A stretch of DNA of 64,000 nucleotides from Blastocatellia bacterium (lineage in GTDB: Bacteria; Acidobacteriota; Blastocatellia; HR10; J050): NCBI GenBank assembly GCA_025054955.1, contig JANWZE010000056.1:1-64000 (forward strand), written 5' to 3'. This document shows, one piece after another, positions 52,320 to 60,260 of the stretch. The notes beneath the pieces were generated by a model. It ran no database searches. It was not told the DNA's origin and was given only the letters and a program-made list of their open reading frames with translations. Position 1 is the first letter of the stretch. Each line of letters begins with the position of its first letter. The position numbers were made by a program, and so were the translations under genes.

Positions 52320-52901
52320 CTATGAAAATCCCGCTTTTTTCAGAATTCGTTTCAGTTTCTCCAAGCAGCGCCCCCGTGTCGGGCCGATGCTGGAGGGCGG
52401 CATATTGAGCTGCTTAGCAATCTGCTCATAAGGCCACTCATCCTTCTGGTAAAACAGATAATTCAACAAGAGCCGACAGCGCTCATCCAATTGCTCAATG
52501 CTTCGTCGAATTAAGACCTGTTCTTCAAGCTGCTGAATGACTTCTTCTGGCAGCGGCTCATCGGCCACCAGCTCAAGCGGGCTTTCAGCTTGATCGTCCA
52601 GCGAGACAGCATCAGCCAGTTGCTGTTGCCGTCGCTTGATTTTCCAACACTCGCGCGTGGTCGTTGTAATCAGCCAGGCGCCCAGCTTGGCTTCATTGCG
52701 CAAATTATTCAATCCTTGCAACAGCGCGACACAGACCGATTGAAACACATCGGCCATATCTTCGGGCGAGAGGTTATACTTGTGTGGAATTGAATAGATA
52801 AGCCGCTGATACCGGCACAGCAGCGCTTCCCACGCTTGTGAATCACCTCGCAAACAGGCTGCAATCAGCTCCTCGTCTGTTGCTCTCGTATAATCCGTCA
52901 T
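52320..52901 (-). CDS. ECF-type RNA polymerase sigma factor
   Basis: A 193-residue sigma-70 family member with only regions 2 and 4. Region 2 is visible as DEELIAACLRGDSQAWEAL and DMADVFQSVCVALLQGLNNL, region 4 as EQLDERCRLLLNYLF and the helix-turn-helix YEQIAKQLNMPPSSIGPTRG. GTGGAGC about six bases before ATG 52901 supports the start. It directs RNA polymerase to a special promoter set, held in check by the anti-sigma factor encoded next. The module continues into the TPR-CHAT gene. Confidence 0.93.
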   Translation of the reverse strand: MTDYTRATDEELIAACLRGDSQAWEALLCRYQRLIYSIPHKYNLSPEDMADVFQSVCVALLQGLNNLRNEAKLGAWLITTTTRECWKIKRRQQQLADAVSLDDQAESPLELVADEPLPEEVIQQLEEQVLIRRSIEQLDERCRLLLNYLFYQKDEWPYEQIAKQLNMPPSSIGPTRGRCLEKLKRILKKAGFS

Positions 52902-53457
52902 GCTCCACGATCAATCCTGGACACGCCCTGAGAGATCATAAGGCTCAGCAAACCGTTCACAAGACCGGTCTGCTCATCCTTCTCTCTTTTGCGGTCCCTG
53001 CCAAGCTACGGTGTCCGTGGCAAGCCATTTGATACAAAGGGCTCTACCCGCTTCGTCTCTGTCCCAAACGGCCTAGTAGTGTTTCACGTTTTCCACCATC
53101 CTGCAAGCAGTTTCTGTGGGCGCTTGAGCCCTGCCGCCGGAAAAATTTCCGGCTCAGTGGTTTGTGCCTTGCAGTCTGCCCGCCTCCATCTGTTTGATGG
53201 ATTAAGGTGAGTGCCTCCAATAACACATTCACCTGTGCGCCTGTTCAAAAGAACCCGTCACGGTTAATCCTCCAGCACCAAAACTCCCCATATCCGGCAT
53301 TAACTGGCGGCATGCTCGCCCATTGGTGCTCAAAAATTTCTGCTGCCTGATGTATTTTCTGGTGCTGACAAGCCTCTCTTGTAATGGATGAAAATGTCAA
53401 AAGGCAGGTGCATGCAAAACGCGGTCTGCCGCTCATGGAGCGGGCGGCCAAGCTTAC
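52902..53457. other. Sigma/subtilisin divergent intergenic region
   Basis: About 600 bp without a supported gene separates the sigma operon from the subtilisin gene. The only clear structure is an almost perfect palindrome GCCGGAAAAATTTCCGGC at 53136-53153, which could be an operator or a hairpin. The minus-strand frame at 53245-53532 looks non-coding. Confidence 0.5.
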
Positions 53458-53485
53458 TTGACTCACGGTTTGATCAAATGATAGT
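53458..53485 (+). promoter_or_regulatory. Candidate promoter of the subtilisin gene
   Basis: TTGACT (53458-53463), a 16 bp spacer and GATAGT (53480-53485). The start codon lies only 16 bases after the -10 box, so the leader would be about 10 nt. Confidence 0.4.
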
Positions 53486-53501
53486 TTCACGGGGTTGAAT
53501 A

Positions 53502-55127
53502 ATGATGAAGCCGACGGGGAGTTCTCATTCATACCGACGAGCGCTGCTATTCAGCGTTGGCCTCTTTGTTTGTTTGGTTCTGCTGCCGGCGTTGCGATTG
53601 TCCCAAATTCCTTATACTCAACGAATCGGCGCTTTATTGTCATCGCTTGGTCAATTTTTCCAGACAACGGCAAGCATCAATTACGGCGCCAATGACGATA
53701 ACGGCAACGATAACGACAACGATAATGACAACGATAACGATAATGACAATGACAACGACAACGATAACGATAATGACAACGACAACGATAATAACAACGA
53801 CAATGGCAATGATAACGGCAACGATAATGGCAATGGTAACGGCAACGATAATGGCAATGGTAACGGTAACGGCAATGGCAATGGCAATTCAAATGGGAAC
53901 GACAACAACAATAACAACGATAATGGCAATGGTAACGGCAATGACAATGACAATGGTAATGACAATGAGCAGCCGGTTGTCGAAAATGAGATCGTCGTCG
54001 AGCTGGCGCAGGGCACGAGATTGAGAGATATTCTGGAGCGATATGATCTGAGTTTCATTGAGCGATTGGGCCGCACGAACATCTATCGTTTAGGCTACAA
54101 ACCCGAACGGAATTTGACTGAGCTCCTGGCGGCGTTAAACCGCGATCCGCAAATCAAGCAAGCAGAAGCCCACTATCTTGTTGTTGATCCGCGAACAATC
54201 GTGTTTATTGATCCACGGACGATTGTGTTCATTGACGGGCAATCACCGAGCGAGTATTTCAACCAGTGGGCTATCACGCGCATTCAGGCTGACGCGGCGC
54301 ATGCTTTGAGTCAAGGTCAAGGTGTGACGGTCGCCGTGATAGATACGGGTATTGATGCGACGCATCCGGTCTTTGATCGAGGCAGGCGGATTGCCCCTGG
54401 TGGTTACGATTTTGTGGAGGAGGACGCCGATCCGCAGGAATCATGTCCGAATCCGTCGTTGACGCCGGGGTGTGGTCATGGCACGTTCGTCGCCGGATTG
54501 ATCGCAGCCGTCGCGCCACAGGCGCAAGTATTGCCGATTCGGGCATTCGACCAGAATGGCGCAGGCACGGCTTTCAACATCGCCAAGGCGATTGAACTGG
54601 CGGCTTCGAATAATCGCGTCTCCATCATCAATATGAGTTTTGGGCTGAGAACGCGCTCGTTCGCCATTGACTACGCCCTGAGAAATGCCTATAGCCGTGG
54701 CAAGCTCCTGATCGCTTCGGCCGGCAATCAAGGGAGAGCCAGCGGGCAATATCCGGCCACCGAAAATGAGATCGTGATGGCTGTAGCAGCGACTGACAGC
54801 CGCGATGTCAAAGCTCCGTTCTCCAACTTCGGCGCGTATGTGGACGTTGCTGCTCCCGGCGTGGACATTTACGGACCGTATCCCGACAATCGGTTTGGAA
54901 GCTGGAGTGGCACGTCGTTTGCCACGCCGCTGGTCGCTGCTGAAGCTGCTCTGCTCTATGCCACACAGCCAGCATCTACTCGCCGCACAGCTCAGGCGCG
55001 ACAGCAGGTCATCCAGGCCATCTACCAATCAGCCGAGAACATTGATGCTCACAATCCCGCAATTGCTGGTCAGCTCGGTCATGGACGAATCAACGTGTTG
55101 CGCGCGGTTAATGCGCTTCGTCAGTGA
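53502..55127 (+). CDS. Subtilisin-like S8 protease with Asn/Asp/Gly repeat
   Basis: A 541-residue exported serine protease. The N-terminal hydrophobic segment (RRALLFSVGLFVCLVLLPAL) is a signal peptide or anchor. Residues about 64-155 are an almost pure Asn-Asp-Gly repeat. An inhibitor-I9-like propeptide follows (VVELAQGTRLRDILERYDLS, then IKQAEAHYLV), and a 24 bp tandem duplication gives DPRTIVFI twice. The catalytic domain has all three residues: Asp in VAVIDTGIDATHP, His in GHGTFVAGLI and Ser in GTSFATPLVAAE. The acidic repeat may bind calcium or act as a flexible stalk. It diverges from the sigma / anti-sigma / TPR-CHAT unit, and a functional link is possible but not shown. Confidence 0.92.
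   Translation: MMKPTGSSHSYRRALLFSVGLFVCLVLLPALRLSQIPYTQRIGALLSSLGQFFQTTASINYGANDDNGNDNDNDNDNDNDNDNDNDNDNDNDNDNDNNNDNGNDNGNDNGNGNGNDNGNGNGNGNGNGNSNGNDNNNNNDNGNGNGNDNDNGNDNEQPVVENEIVVELAQGTRLRDILERYDLSFIERLGRTNIYRLGYKPERNLTELLAALNRDPQIKQAEAHYLVVDPRTIVFIDPRTIVFIDGQSPSEYFNQWAITRIQADAAHALSQGQGVTVAVIDTGIDATHPVFDRGRRIAPGGYDFVEEDADPQESCPNPSLTPGCGHGTFVAGLIAAVAPQAQVLPIRAFDQNGAGTAFNIAKAIELAASNNRVSIINMSFGLRTRSFAIDYALRNAYSRGKLLIASAGNQGRASGQYPATENEIVMAVAATDSRDVKAPFSNFGAYVDVAAPGVDIYGPYPDNRFGSWSGTSFATPLVAAEAALLYATQPASTRRTAQARQQVIQAIYQSAENIDAHNPAIAGQLGHGRINVLRAVNALRQ
53691..53966. repeat. Codon-level AAC/GAT/GGC repeat tract in the S8 gene
   Basis: About 276 bp of imperfect repeats of AACGATAACGAC and AATGGCAATGGTAACGGC encode (Asn/Asp/Gly)n. 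Synonymous changes (AAC/AAT, GAC/GAT) interrupt it, so it is an older tract kept at protein level. Copy number may vary between strains. Confidence 0.9.
54186..54233. repeat. 24 bp in-frame tandem duplication in the S8 gene
   Basis: GATCC(G/A)CG(A/G)AC(A/G)AT(C/T)GTGTT(T/C)ATT occurs twice (54186-54209 and 54210-54233). It adds eight residues (DPRTIVFI) between the propeptide-like part and the catalytic domain. Confidence 0.9.
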
Positions 55128-55198
55128 CGCGCTGACCACCGTTACAGAACTTCCCCTACCGTGAAAATAACCATTTTCATATCCCTTGAGAATGTAGT

Positions 55199-55485
55199 AC
55201 AGGCGTTCCCGCCTGTGCTCTATTTTATGCTTCGTGGCGTGCGCCGAGCTCTTGGGTGATTCCTGACCTTATCTTGGAGTGCGCCGGCAGAGCGAAGCGG
55301 CGACGGCGCTTTCCCCTCAGAAAAAGTGGCACAGGCGTTCCCGCCTGTGCTTTATTTTCATGCTCCGTGGCGAGCGTGGAGCTCTTGGGTGATTCCTGAC
55401 TTTATCTTGGAGTGCGCCGGCAGAGCGAAGCGGCGACGGCGCTTTCCCCTCAGAAAAAGTGGCACAGGCGTTCCCGCCCGTGTTT
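55199..55485. repeat. 132-133 bp tandem repeat with dispersed core
   Basis: Two full copies (55199-55330, 55331-55463) and a partial third (from 55464). Each starts with ACAGGCGTTCCCGCCTGT, a small hairpin, and ends with a TTGGAGTGCGCCGGCAGAGC plus GAAGCGGCGACGGCGC core. That core is the reverse complement of the repeat at 1-305. The stretch 55128-55660 holds no supported gene; open frames in it run through the repeat. Confidence 0.9.
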
Positions 55486-55660
55486 TTCATCGTTTCTGCG
55501 CGTCGTCCCGGACGACATGAACAACTCCTGTGAAAATCGCCCACGAAACACACGAAGCTCACGAACGAATTGTCTTTTCATCCTTCGTGGCGTGCTGTTG
55601 CATAGGAGCGATTCCGCAGTTGATATAACTGGCAAACCGCTCTAATTCACGGTGCGCTGA

Positions 55661-56725
55661 TCATCGGCGTCTTGGAGGAGCTAGCGTTCCATCATCGCTG
55701 AGTTCGACGGCATTGTCGCCGAAATCTTGCTGCGACAAGCGTTGAAGAATCGGGATGATCGTGTTGGCTGGATCCAGGCGCGGACCGCCGGGCTTCTCTT
55801 GCTTAATCGGAATAACCTTTCCGCCCAGAAACGTACCATCCGCGGCGAGTCGTACCTGCAAAATCAACGATAAGCCCAGCGGCCCTGCCAGATTGAACGC
55901 TCTGTAGGTGGCGAAGTTGCCAAGCGAATAAGCAATGAGCCGACCTTTGTATACTTCCATGCCGCGCACCACGTGCGGCCCATGACCAAGCAGCAAATCG
56001 GCGCCAGCATCAATCACAGTCCGCGCAAAGGCACGCAAGTTACCTCGGTTTTCGCCGAAAAACATTTCAGTGCCATGAGGGACCCGCTGACGCGTAGCGC
56101 CTTCAGCGCCGCCGTGGAATGAAACGATGACGATGTCGGCATTGGCCGCCGACGCAGCAACAACCTGCCGCGCTGCGCTCAGATCATTCAAATTGTATGA
56201 CGTTCGATTGGTAGCAAAGGCGATGAGTTCGATCTTTTTGCCTTTGACGGTGAGACGAGCAATATCGCCGACTTCACCCGAATGCGCGATGCCGAGACTC
56301 TCCAGCACGCGTTTGGTGCTCTCGCGTCCAGCGACGCCGAAATCCATCACGTGATTATTCGCCAGGCTCATCACGTCAAAGCCAGCCTCCTTCAGATACC
56401 GTCCGTAGCGCGTCGGCGTGCGAAAGGCGAAACAATTCCTCGCTGAGGGAGGACACTTGGTGGTTGTGCCGCCGTCAATCAGTGGCCCTTCCAGATTGCC
56501 GAACGTCAGATCAGCCGCGCGCAGAATCGGCGCTACCTCGGCCAGCAACGTCGCGCCGTCATCAGGGGGCAGCCAGCCAGCGTCGGGAAACGTCGTGCCA
56601 AGCATGATGTCGCCGACCGCCGCGATGGTGATCTCTTCAGCAGGCCGATGAGCGGGAAATGAACCCGCGGTTAATAAAATCATGACCATGACAGCCAACC
56701 AATTTCGAAGCAACGACGCGTTCAT
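55661..56725 (-). CDS. CapA family metallophosphatase-like protein
   Basis: A 354-residue exported protein of the CapA/PgsA family (poly-gamma-glutamate synthesis accessory, calcineurin-like fold). ATG 56725 is chosen since AAGGAGGAT lies 11 nt upstream; a TTG at 56749 is less likely. The N-terminus is a signal peptide (NWLAVMVMILLTAGSF). Metal-site motifs: AAVGDIMLGTTFP, LTFGNLEGPL, SLANNHVMDFG, VIVSFHGGAE and GADLLLGHGPHVV. It starts seven bases after the pepE stop, and its ribosome site lies in the pepE end, so the two are probably coupled. No capBC genes are present, so a capsule role is not supported. Confidence 0.9.
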   Translation of the reverse strand: MNASLLRNWLAVMVMILLTAGSFPAHRPAEEITIAAVGDIMLGTTFPDAGWLPPDDGATLLAEVAPILRAADLTFGNLEGPLIDGGTTTKCPPSARNCFAFRTPTRYGRYLKEAGFDVMSLANNHVMDFGVAGRESTKRVLESLGIAHSGEVGDIARLTVKGKKIELIAFATNRTSYNLNDLSAARQVVAASAANADIVIVSFHGGAEGATRQRVPHGTEMFFGENRGNLRAFARTVIDAGADLLLGHGPHVVRGMEVYKGRLIAYSLGNFATYRAFNLAGPLGLSLILQVRLAADGTFLGGKVIPIKQEKPGGPRLDPANTIIPILQRLSQQDFGDNAVELSDDGTLAPPRRR

Positions 56726-56732
56726 CCCGGTT

Positions 56733-57455
56733 TCATCCTCCTTGTTCAAGAAATGATAGAGAAAGCCCCGGCGGATAATCCGTGGGCTCCTGCCCGCTCA
56801 GAAAAACTCTGGCCGATTTTTCACCCCATAATTCCACCTGTGCGCCTTCAATCCTGAGCGCGCTGCCTTCCCTGAGCCCGACAACGTATGTGCCGGGATT
56901 GAGCAGCACGAACTCGGTAAGGCGCTCGGCTCGTGTCTCGCCACTGTGTTGCGGTATGACGGCGTCTGTGTAATGAGGATTGATCTGGAATGAGATGAGA
57001 CCCAGCGCACGGAAGCTCGGCGGCTCAACGATTGGCATATCGTTAGTTGTCTTGATGGTCGGACAGGCCACATTTGCTCCGGCGCTCCATCCAATGTACG
57101 GCACGCCATCGTCAACGCGTTGGCGAATCACATCAAGCAAATTCGTATCGTAGAGTCGCTTGAGCAACTGAAACGTATTGCCACCGGCAACCACGATGGC
57201 TTCGGCGTGATTCACTGCATCAACTGCATCATCCGCTTCATGCACGGAGGTGAGTGTGTATCCCATCGCCTGGAAGCGCGCGCCCACCATACTGGCAAAT
57301 TCATCGAACGACATGCGCACGACAGCAAATGGGATGAGCAGCACTGTTTGGACCGACTCGCCGAGAAAATCCCGGATCAGGTTCTCAGCATGTTCTAAAT
57401 AGCCCTGCCCGTAATTCCTGGAATTGCTCAGGAGCAGTAATTGTCTTTGTCGCAT
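56733..57455 (-). CDS. pepE: Alpha-aspartyl dipeptidase PepE (S51)
   Basis: A 240-residue cytosolic serine peptidase that hydrolyses Asp-Xaa dipeptides. ATG 57455 has a GGAGAGAGAGG ribosome site; the longer in-frame start at 57515 is unlikely. The family signature is intact: nucleophile Ser in YIGWSAGANVACPTIKTTND, GGNTFQLL and the His region FQINPHYTD. Length and sequence closely follow E. coli PepE. It is the first gene of the pepE-capA pair and part of the window's peptide-degrading set. Confidence 0.94.
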   Translation of the reverse strand: MRQRQLLLLSNSRNYGQGYLEHAENLIRDFLGESVQTVLLIPFAVVRMSFDEFASMVGARFQAMGYTLTSVHEADDAVDAVNHAEAIVVAGGNTFQLLKRLYDTNLLDVIRQRVDDGVPYIGWSAGANVACPTIKTTNDMPIVEPPSFRALGLISFQINPHYTDAVIPQHSGETRAERLTEFVLLNPGTYVVGLREGSALRIEGAQVELWGEKSARVFLSGQEPTDYPPGLSLSFLEQGG

Positions 57456-57695
57456 CCCTCTCTCTCCATCCTCTCGATCTGACTCGATGTAGTCAAGGCC
57501 GCGCCATCGCTTCAATCAATCAGGCGTCGTACTTGTTCTGGTCATCACGAGCAACCTGATAACTCGTCAACCCACCTGAGCGTAGCGAGGGCGTCGGCGT
57601 CATAACTTGTTGTTGCCATCACAAGCAGCCTGACAACGGACAGGCAGCCAGTCGTGGCGCTGAGTTGCCTTCAACCAAGAGCGCGAACATATGAC

Positions 57696-58232
57696 TCACC
57701 GCTCGTTGATCTCGGTTGATTGCCAGGCAATCAGCAACCATTGGTTATTGCGTTTGACGTAGACTTCTGTGAAGCGAACCCGAAAATCGAGCGGTTGACC
57801 CTGTCGCCGAACTTTCATCCTGGCTTGGCCGGTCACGACAGCCGTCTGGCCATACAGCCGAATCTGGATGTCATCAGCTTCGATGGAATCATATCTGATC
57901 GCGCCGGCCTGCAATGAGTGCAACAGGTCAGCTTTTGTATCAACGATGCCGCTGGAGTGCGTGTAGGTGAGGTCGTCATCGAGCAACCGCTCGAGTAACT
58001 TCACCTGGCCGCGCATCATCGCCTCGAACCGGCGGATTTGCGCCATGCGAACGGCTTCTTCGGCAGCGCTCATCTTGAGGCGTTTCTCCTCGAGCGTTTG
58101 CGCGGGCATGGGCGCCGACCACTCAGACACCATCAGCGCAGTGCCACCCGGGCATTTCTCCTCGAGCGTTTGCGCGGGCATGGGCGCTGGCCCCGTCAGG
58201 ATCAATAGCAGGATGACAAGATGTTTTGTCAT
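57696..58232 (-). CDS. Exported DUF4440 / NTF2-like protein
   Basis: A 178-residue exported protein. The signal peptide is MTKHLVILLLILTGPAPMPA. A 72 bp in-frame duplication repeats the segment APMPAQTLEEK just after the cleavage region, adding 24 residues. The rest is one NTF2-like domain of the DUF4440/SnoaL type (MMRGQVKLLERLLDDDLTYT, TKADLLHSLQAGAI, GQARMKV, FTEVYVKRNNQWLLIAWQ). Members of the fold bind small molecules or act as enzymes; no catalytic residue can be named here. It is the last gene of a four-gene minus-strand unit, 18 bp after the cupin gene. Confidence 0.85.
   Translation of the reverse strand: MTKHLVILLLILTGPAPMPAQTLEEKCPGGTALMVSEWSAPMPAQTLEEKRLKMSAAEEAVRMAQIRRFEAMMRGQVKLLERLLDDDLTYTHSSGIVDTKADLLHSLQAGAIRYDSIEADDIQIRLYGQTAVVTGQARMKVRRQGQPLDFRVRFTEVYVKRNNQWLLIAWQSTEINER
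58083..58187. repeat. 72 bp offset direct repeat in the DUF4440 gene
   Basis: A 33 bp segment (TTTCTCCTCGAGCGTTTGCG plus CGGGCATGGGCGC) occurs at 58083-58115 and 58155-58187, offset by 72 bp and in frame. Confidence 0.9.
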
Positions 58233-58250
58233 CGGTCTACCGTCTGCAGC

Positions 58251-58724
58251 TTACCACCCGTTAACTTGCACAGGCTCCTGATCGTACTGACGGAGCAATT
58301 CTGCAAGGGCGACGGGGTCTGGTTTCTGCCCATCTTTCATCAATTGCGCCAGTCCCTCGAAGTATTTTTCGCGCTGTCCGGCTGGACAAAACATGATGAG
58401 CAATCGGGCACGCTGCGTGCCCCGATTGGCAAACGTATGAGGCATGCCACGCGGCACGAGCACGAATCCACCTGGCGAACACTTCACCACCTGTTCTCCC
58501 ACAAGAATGTCAACGTCGCCTTCCAACACATAGAACAATTCTTCGCGCTCACGATGGATGTGCGGCGCTGGGCCGAATCCGCCCGGTTCCTGGATGAATT
58601 CAAACAGGCTCAAATGCTCGTGCGTATCCGCGCCGGTCGCTTTGACGATGACCTGGCTTGTGCCAAGCAGAATACGATTGCCCGCGCCGGGCTCCAAAAC
58701 AACTTCCTTCATGGGCAGTGTCAT
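58251..58724 (-). CDS. Cupin-domain protein
   Basis: A 157-residue soluble cupin. AGGAG precedes ATG 58724. The first metal motif is complete, HIHREREELFYVLEGDVDIL (two His and Glu), and the second reads GMPHTFANRG with its His, so it should bind a divalent metal. A helical tail (EKYFEGLAQLMKDGQK) follows the barrel. Such cupins include quercetinase-like dioxygenases and sugar-binding proteins; the substrate here is unknown. It lies 15 bp after the enoyl-CoA hydratase gene and 18 bp before the DUF4440 gene. Confidence 0.88.
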   Translation of the reverse strand: MTLPMKEVVLEPGAGNRILLGTSQVIVKATGADTHEHLSLFEFIQEPGGFGPAPHIHREREELFYVLEGDVDILVGEQVVKCSPGGFVLVPRGMPHTFANRGTQRARLLIMFCPAGQREKYFEGLAQLMKDGQKPDPVALAELLRQYDQEPVQVNGW

Positions 58725-58739
58725 GTGGTCGTCTCCTGG

Positions 58740-59543
58740 TCACGGCAAATAGGGCTGGGCATCAGTGCTCTCAACGAATTTACGCAGGCCTGCTTCAACG
58801 GCTGGCTTGGTCAGTAGCTCGCAAAAGATTTCGATTTCTTCACGCAATTGGTCGTAAGGAACCGGCTTGATGAATTGTTTCGCTCTGATCCGGGTGGCGC
58901 GGTCGAATTTCTTGATCTGCGCGGCTGTGGAGCGAGCCAGCGAGAGCGCCTGTCCGTCGTTGGCCATCTGGCTGACCAGCCCGATGGTCTGCGCCTTCGT
59001 TGCATTGAAGCTGCGGCCCGTCAACAATAAATCCCGCACCACCGCGTTGCCCAGATCGCGCTTCAATCGAGGAATCCCACCAAAGCCGGGAATCAAACCC
59101 AGCCGCAGCTCGGGAAAGCAAAACCGCGCCATCTTCTCAGCGATAATCATGTCACACGTGAGCGCCAGCTCGAAGCCGCCGCCAAAAACGACGCCATGAA
59201 CGGCGGCAATCGTCACCAGCGGCGATGTGTCAATTGCATTCATCACCCGATGAATGCGCTCAAGGAAATCACGCACGCCAGCCAGACGCTCGTCCTCGGT
59301 CAACTCGTACGAGCGATGATACAACTCCCGCAAATCGGCGCCGGCGCAGAATCCGGCCGGCAGCCTGCTGTAGATAATCAGCGCGTCCGCCTGGTCGGAC
59401 ATGCTGGCCAACGCTTCGACGAACTGTTCCAACTCGCGCAGAGTAGCCGAGCCGATCTCGTTGCACGGCGGACGATGCAACGCTAACTCGACAACGCCGT
59501 CGGTCAGCTCCCAGGAAAGCGTCTCCCCGTTGAAGTTCATCAT
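58740..59543 (-). CDS. Enoyl-CoA hydratase/isomerase family protein
   Basis: A 267-residue crotonase-fold protein. I use ATG 59543; a GTG at 59555 is an alternative. The fold is clear from VVELALHRPPCNEIG, the oxyanion-hole segments AGFCAGADLREL and GVVFGGGFELALTCD, and FCFPELRLGLIPGFGGI. A Glu equivalent to a catalytic residue is present in FCFPELRLG, but the exact reaction (hydratase, isomerase or other) cannot be assigned. It sits between the lysoplasmalogenase and cupin genes in a tight minus-strand unit, so a lipid or small-acid route is possible. Confidence 0.88.
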   Translation of the reverse strand: MMNFNGETLSWELTDGVVELALHRPPCNEIGSATLRELEQFVEALASMSDQADALIIYSRLPAGFCAGADLRELYHRSYELTEDERLAGVRDFLERIHRVMNAIDTSPLVTIAAVHGVVFGGGFELALTCDMIIAEKMARFCFPELRLGLIPGFGGIPRLKRDLGNAVVRDLLLTGRSFNATKAQTIGLVSQMANDGQALSLARSTAAQIKKFDRATRIRAKQFIKPVPYDQLREEIEIFCELLTKPAVEAGLRKFVESTDAQPYLP

Positions 59544-59567
59544 AAGCTGTCTCACGCAGGCACAAGC

Positions 59568-60218
59568 TTATCCCGCTCCGACGGAGAGCGCAATGAGCCA
59601 CTGTGCCAGGTAGTACGTGCTGAGGTTCACCGCGCGCGAAGGCCGATAGGCGCGACGGAACCGACTCCAAGCCAGGATTGCATCCGAGAGGATAAATAAA
59701 ACGGCTCCCAGTAGCGCCAGCCAGGCGCCCGGCGGCTTCAGTTGAATCCATCGCGCCAACGCTTGCCCGGCCATCGTCATGATCACCAGCACGTAGGCAA
59801 GCACAGGCCATTTCATCTTGCCCAAATGCGGCCAGAGCAAGGAGAGCAGGAGAACGCCGACCACCATAAACAGCGTGACTGCGCTGAGCGACGAGGCGAA
59901 CTGAACGCCCGGCGAGAACGCAACGATGTAGCAGAGATGCGCGACCAGAAAACTTGCCACGCCGGCGACAAAACGATCCGAAGGTAACATCAAACAAATG
60001 TCTCCGATCGTCGAAAAAACCAGGCCCAAACAAATGGCCTGTTGATAAAACCGACTGACCGGCTGTTGTATTCGCGCTGCCATGAGCAGGATGAGCAGCG
60101 TCGTCAGCGGCTTGAAGATATAGATGTGATACCGCGGCCCGACGTATTCGGCTCGAATCGTCAGCGTCGCTGTCGCCAGCGCCAACACGAAAATAAGAAT
60201 TTGCCAATCGGCCAACAC
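59568..60218 (-). CDS. YhhN family lysoplasmalogenase-like membrane protein
   Basis: A 216-residue polytopic membrane protein with about eight helices. The start is non-ATG: GTG 60218 or TTG 60215, with GGAGG just upstream. YhhN motifs are present: YIFKPLTTLLIL, STIGDICLMLPSDRFVAGVA, FLVAHLCYIVAF, and near the end GAVLFILSDAILAWSRF with FSTYYLAQWLI-like helices. Members such as TMEM86 hydrolyse the vinyl-ether bond of lysoplasmalogens. In bacteria the role is less clear. It is the first gene of the four-gene unit with the enoyl-CoA hydratase, cupin and DUF4440 genes. Confidence 0.85.
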   Translation of the reverse strand: MLADWQILIFVLALATATLTIRAEYVGPRYHIYIFKPLTTLLILLMAARIQQPVSRFYQQAICLGLVFSTIGDICLMLPSDRFVAGVASFLVAHLCYIVAFSPGVQFASSLSAVTLFMVVGVLLLSLLWPHLGKMKWPVLAYVLVIMTMAGQALARWIQLKPPGAWLALLGAVLFILSDAILAWSRFRRAYRPSRAVNLSTYYLAQWLIALSVGAG

Positions 60219-60260
60219 TGCCTCCGCGATTCTGTCGGCTGGCGACCGCCCGCGTGATAC

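Noticed and set aside
48615-52901. Type III-E CRISPR (Craspase) locus
   Set aside because: No gRAMP/Cas7-11, Cas1/Cas2 or repeat array is present; only the TPR-CHAT and sigma logic is shared.
53245-53532. 95-residue minus-strand frame upstream of the S8 gene
   Set aside because: No ribosome site, overlaps the S8 start, and the translation resembles no protein pattern.
53557-54082. Thr/Met/Ile- and Leu/Ser-repeat frames in the S8 gene
   Set aside because: These are the other reading frames of the Asn/Asp/Gly codon repeat.
55317-55645. Small frames across the 132 bp repeats
   Set aside because: They follow the tandem repeat and contain no independent protein signal.
55661-56725. Capsule (poly-gamma-glutamate) operon
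   Set aside because: Only a CapA-family protein is present, without capB or capC; its partner is PepE.
59269-60207. 312-residue minus-strand frame
   Set aside because: It overlaps both the YhhN gene and the enoyl-CoA hydratase gene, which have clear family motifs; its translation is Arg/Ala-rich with no motif.
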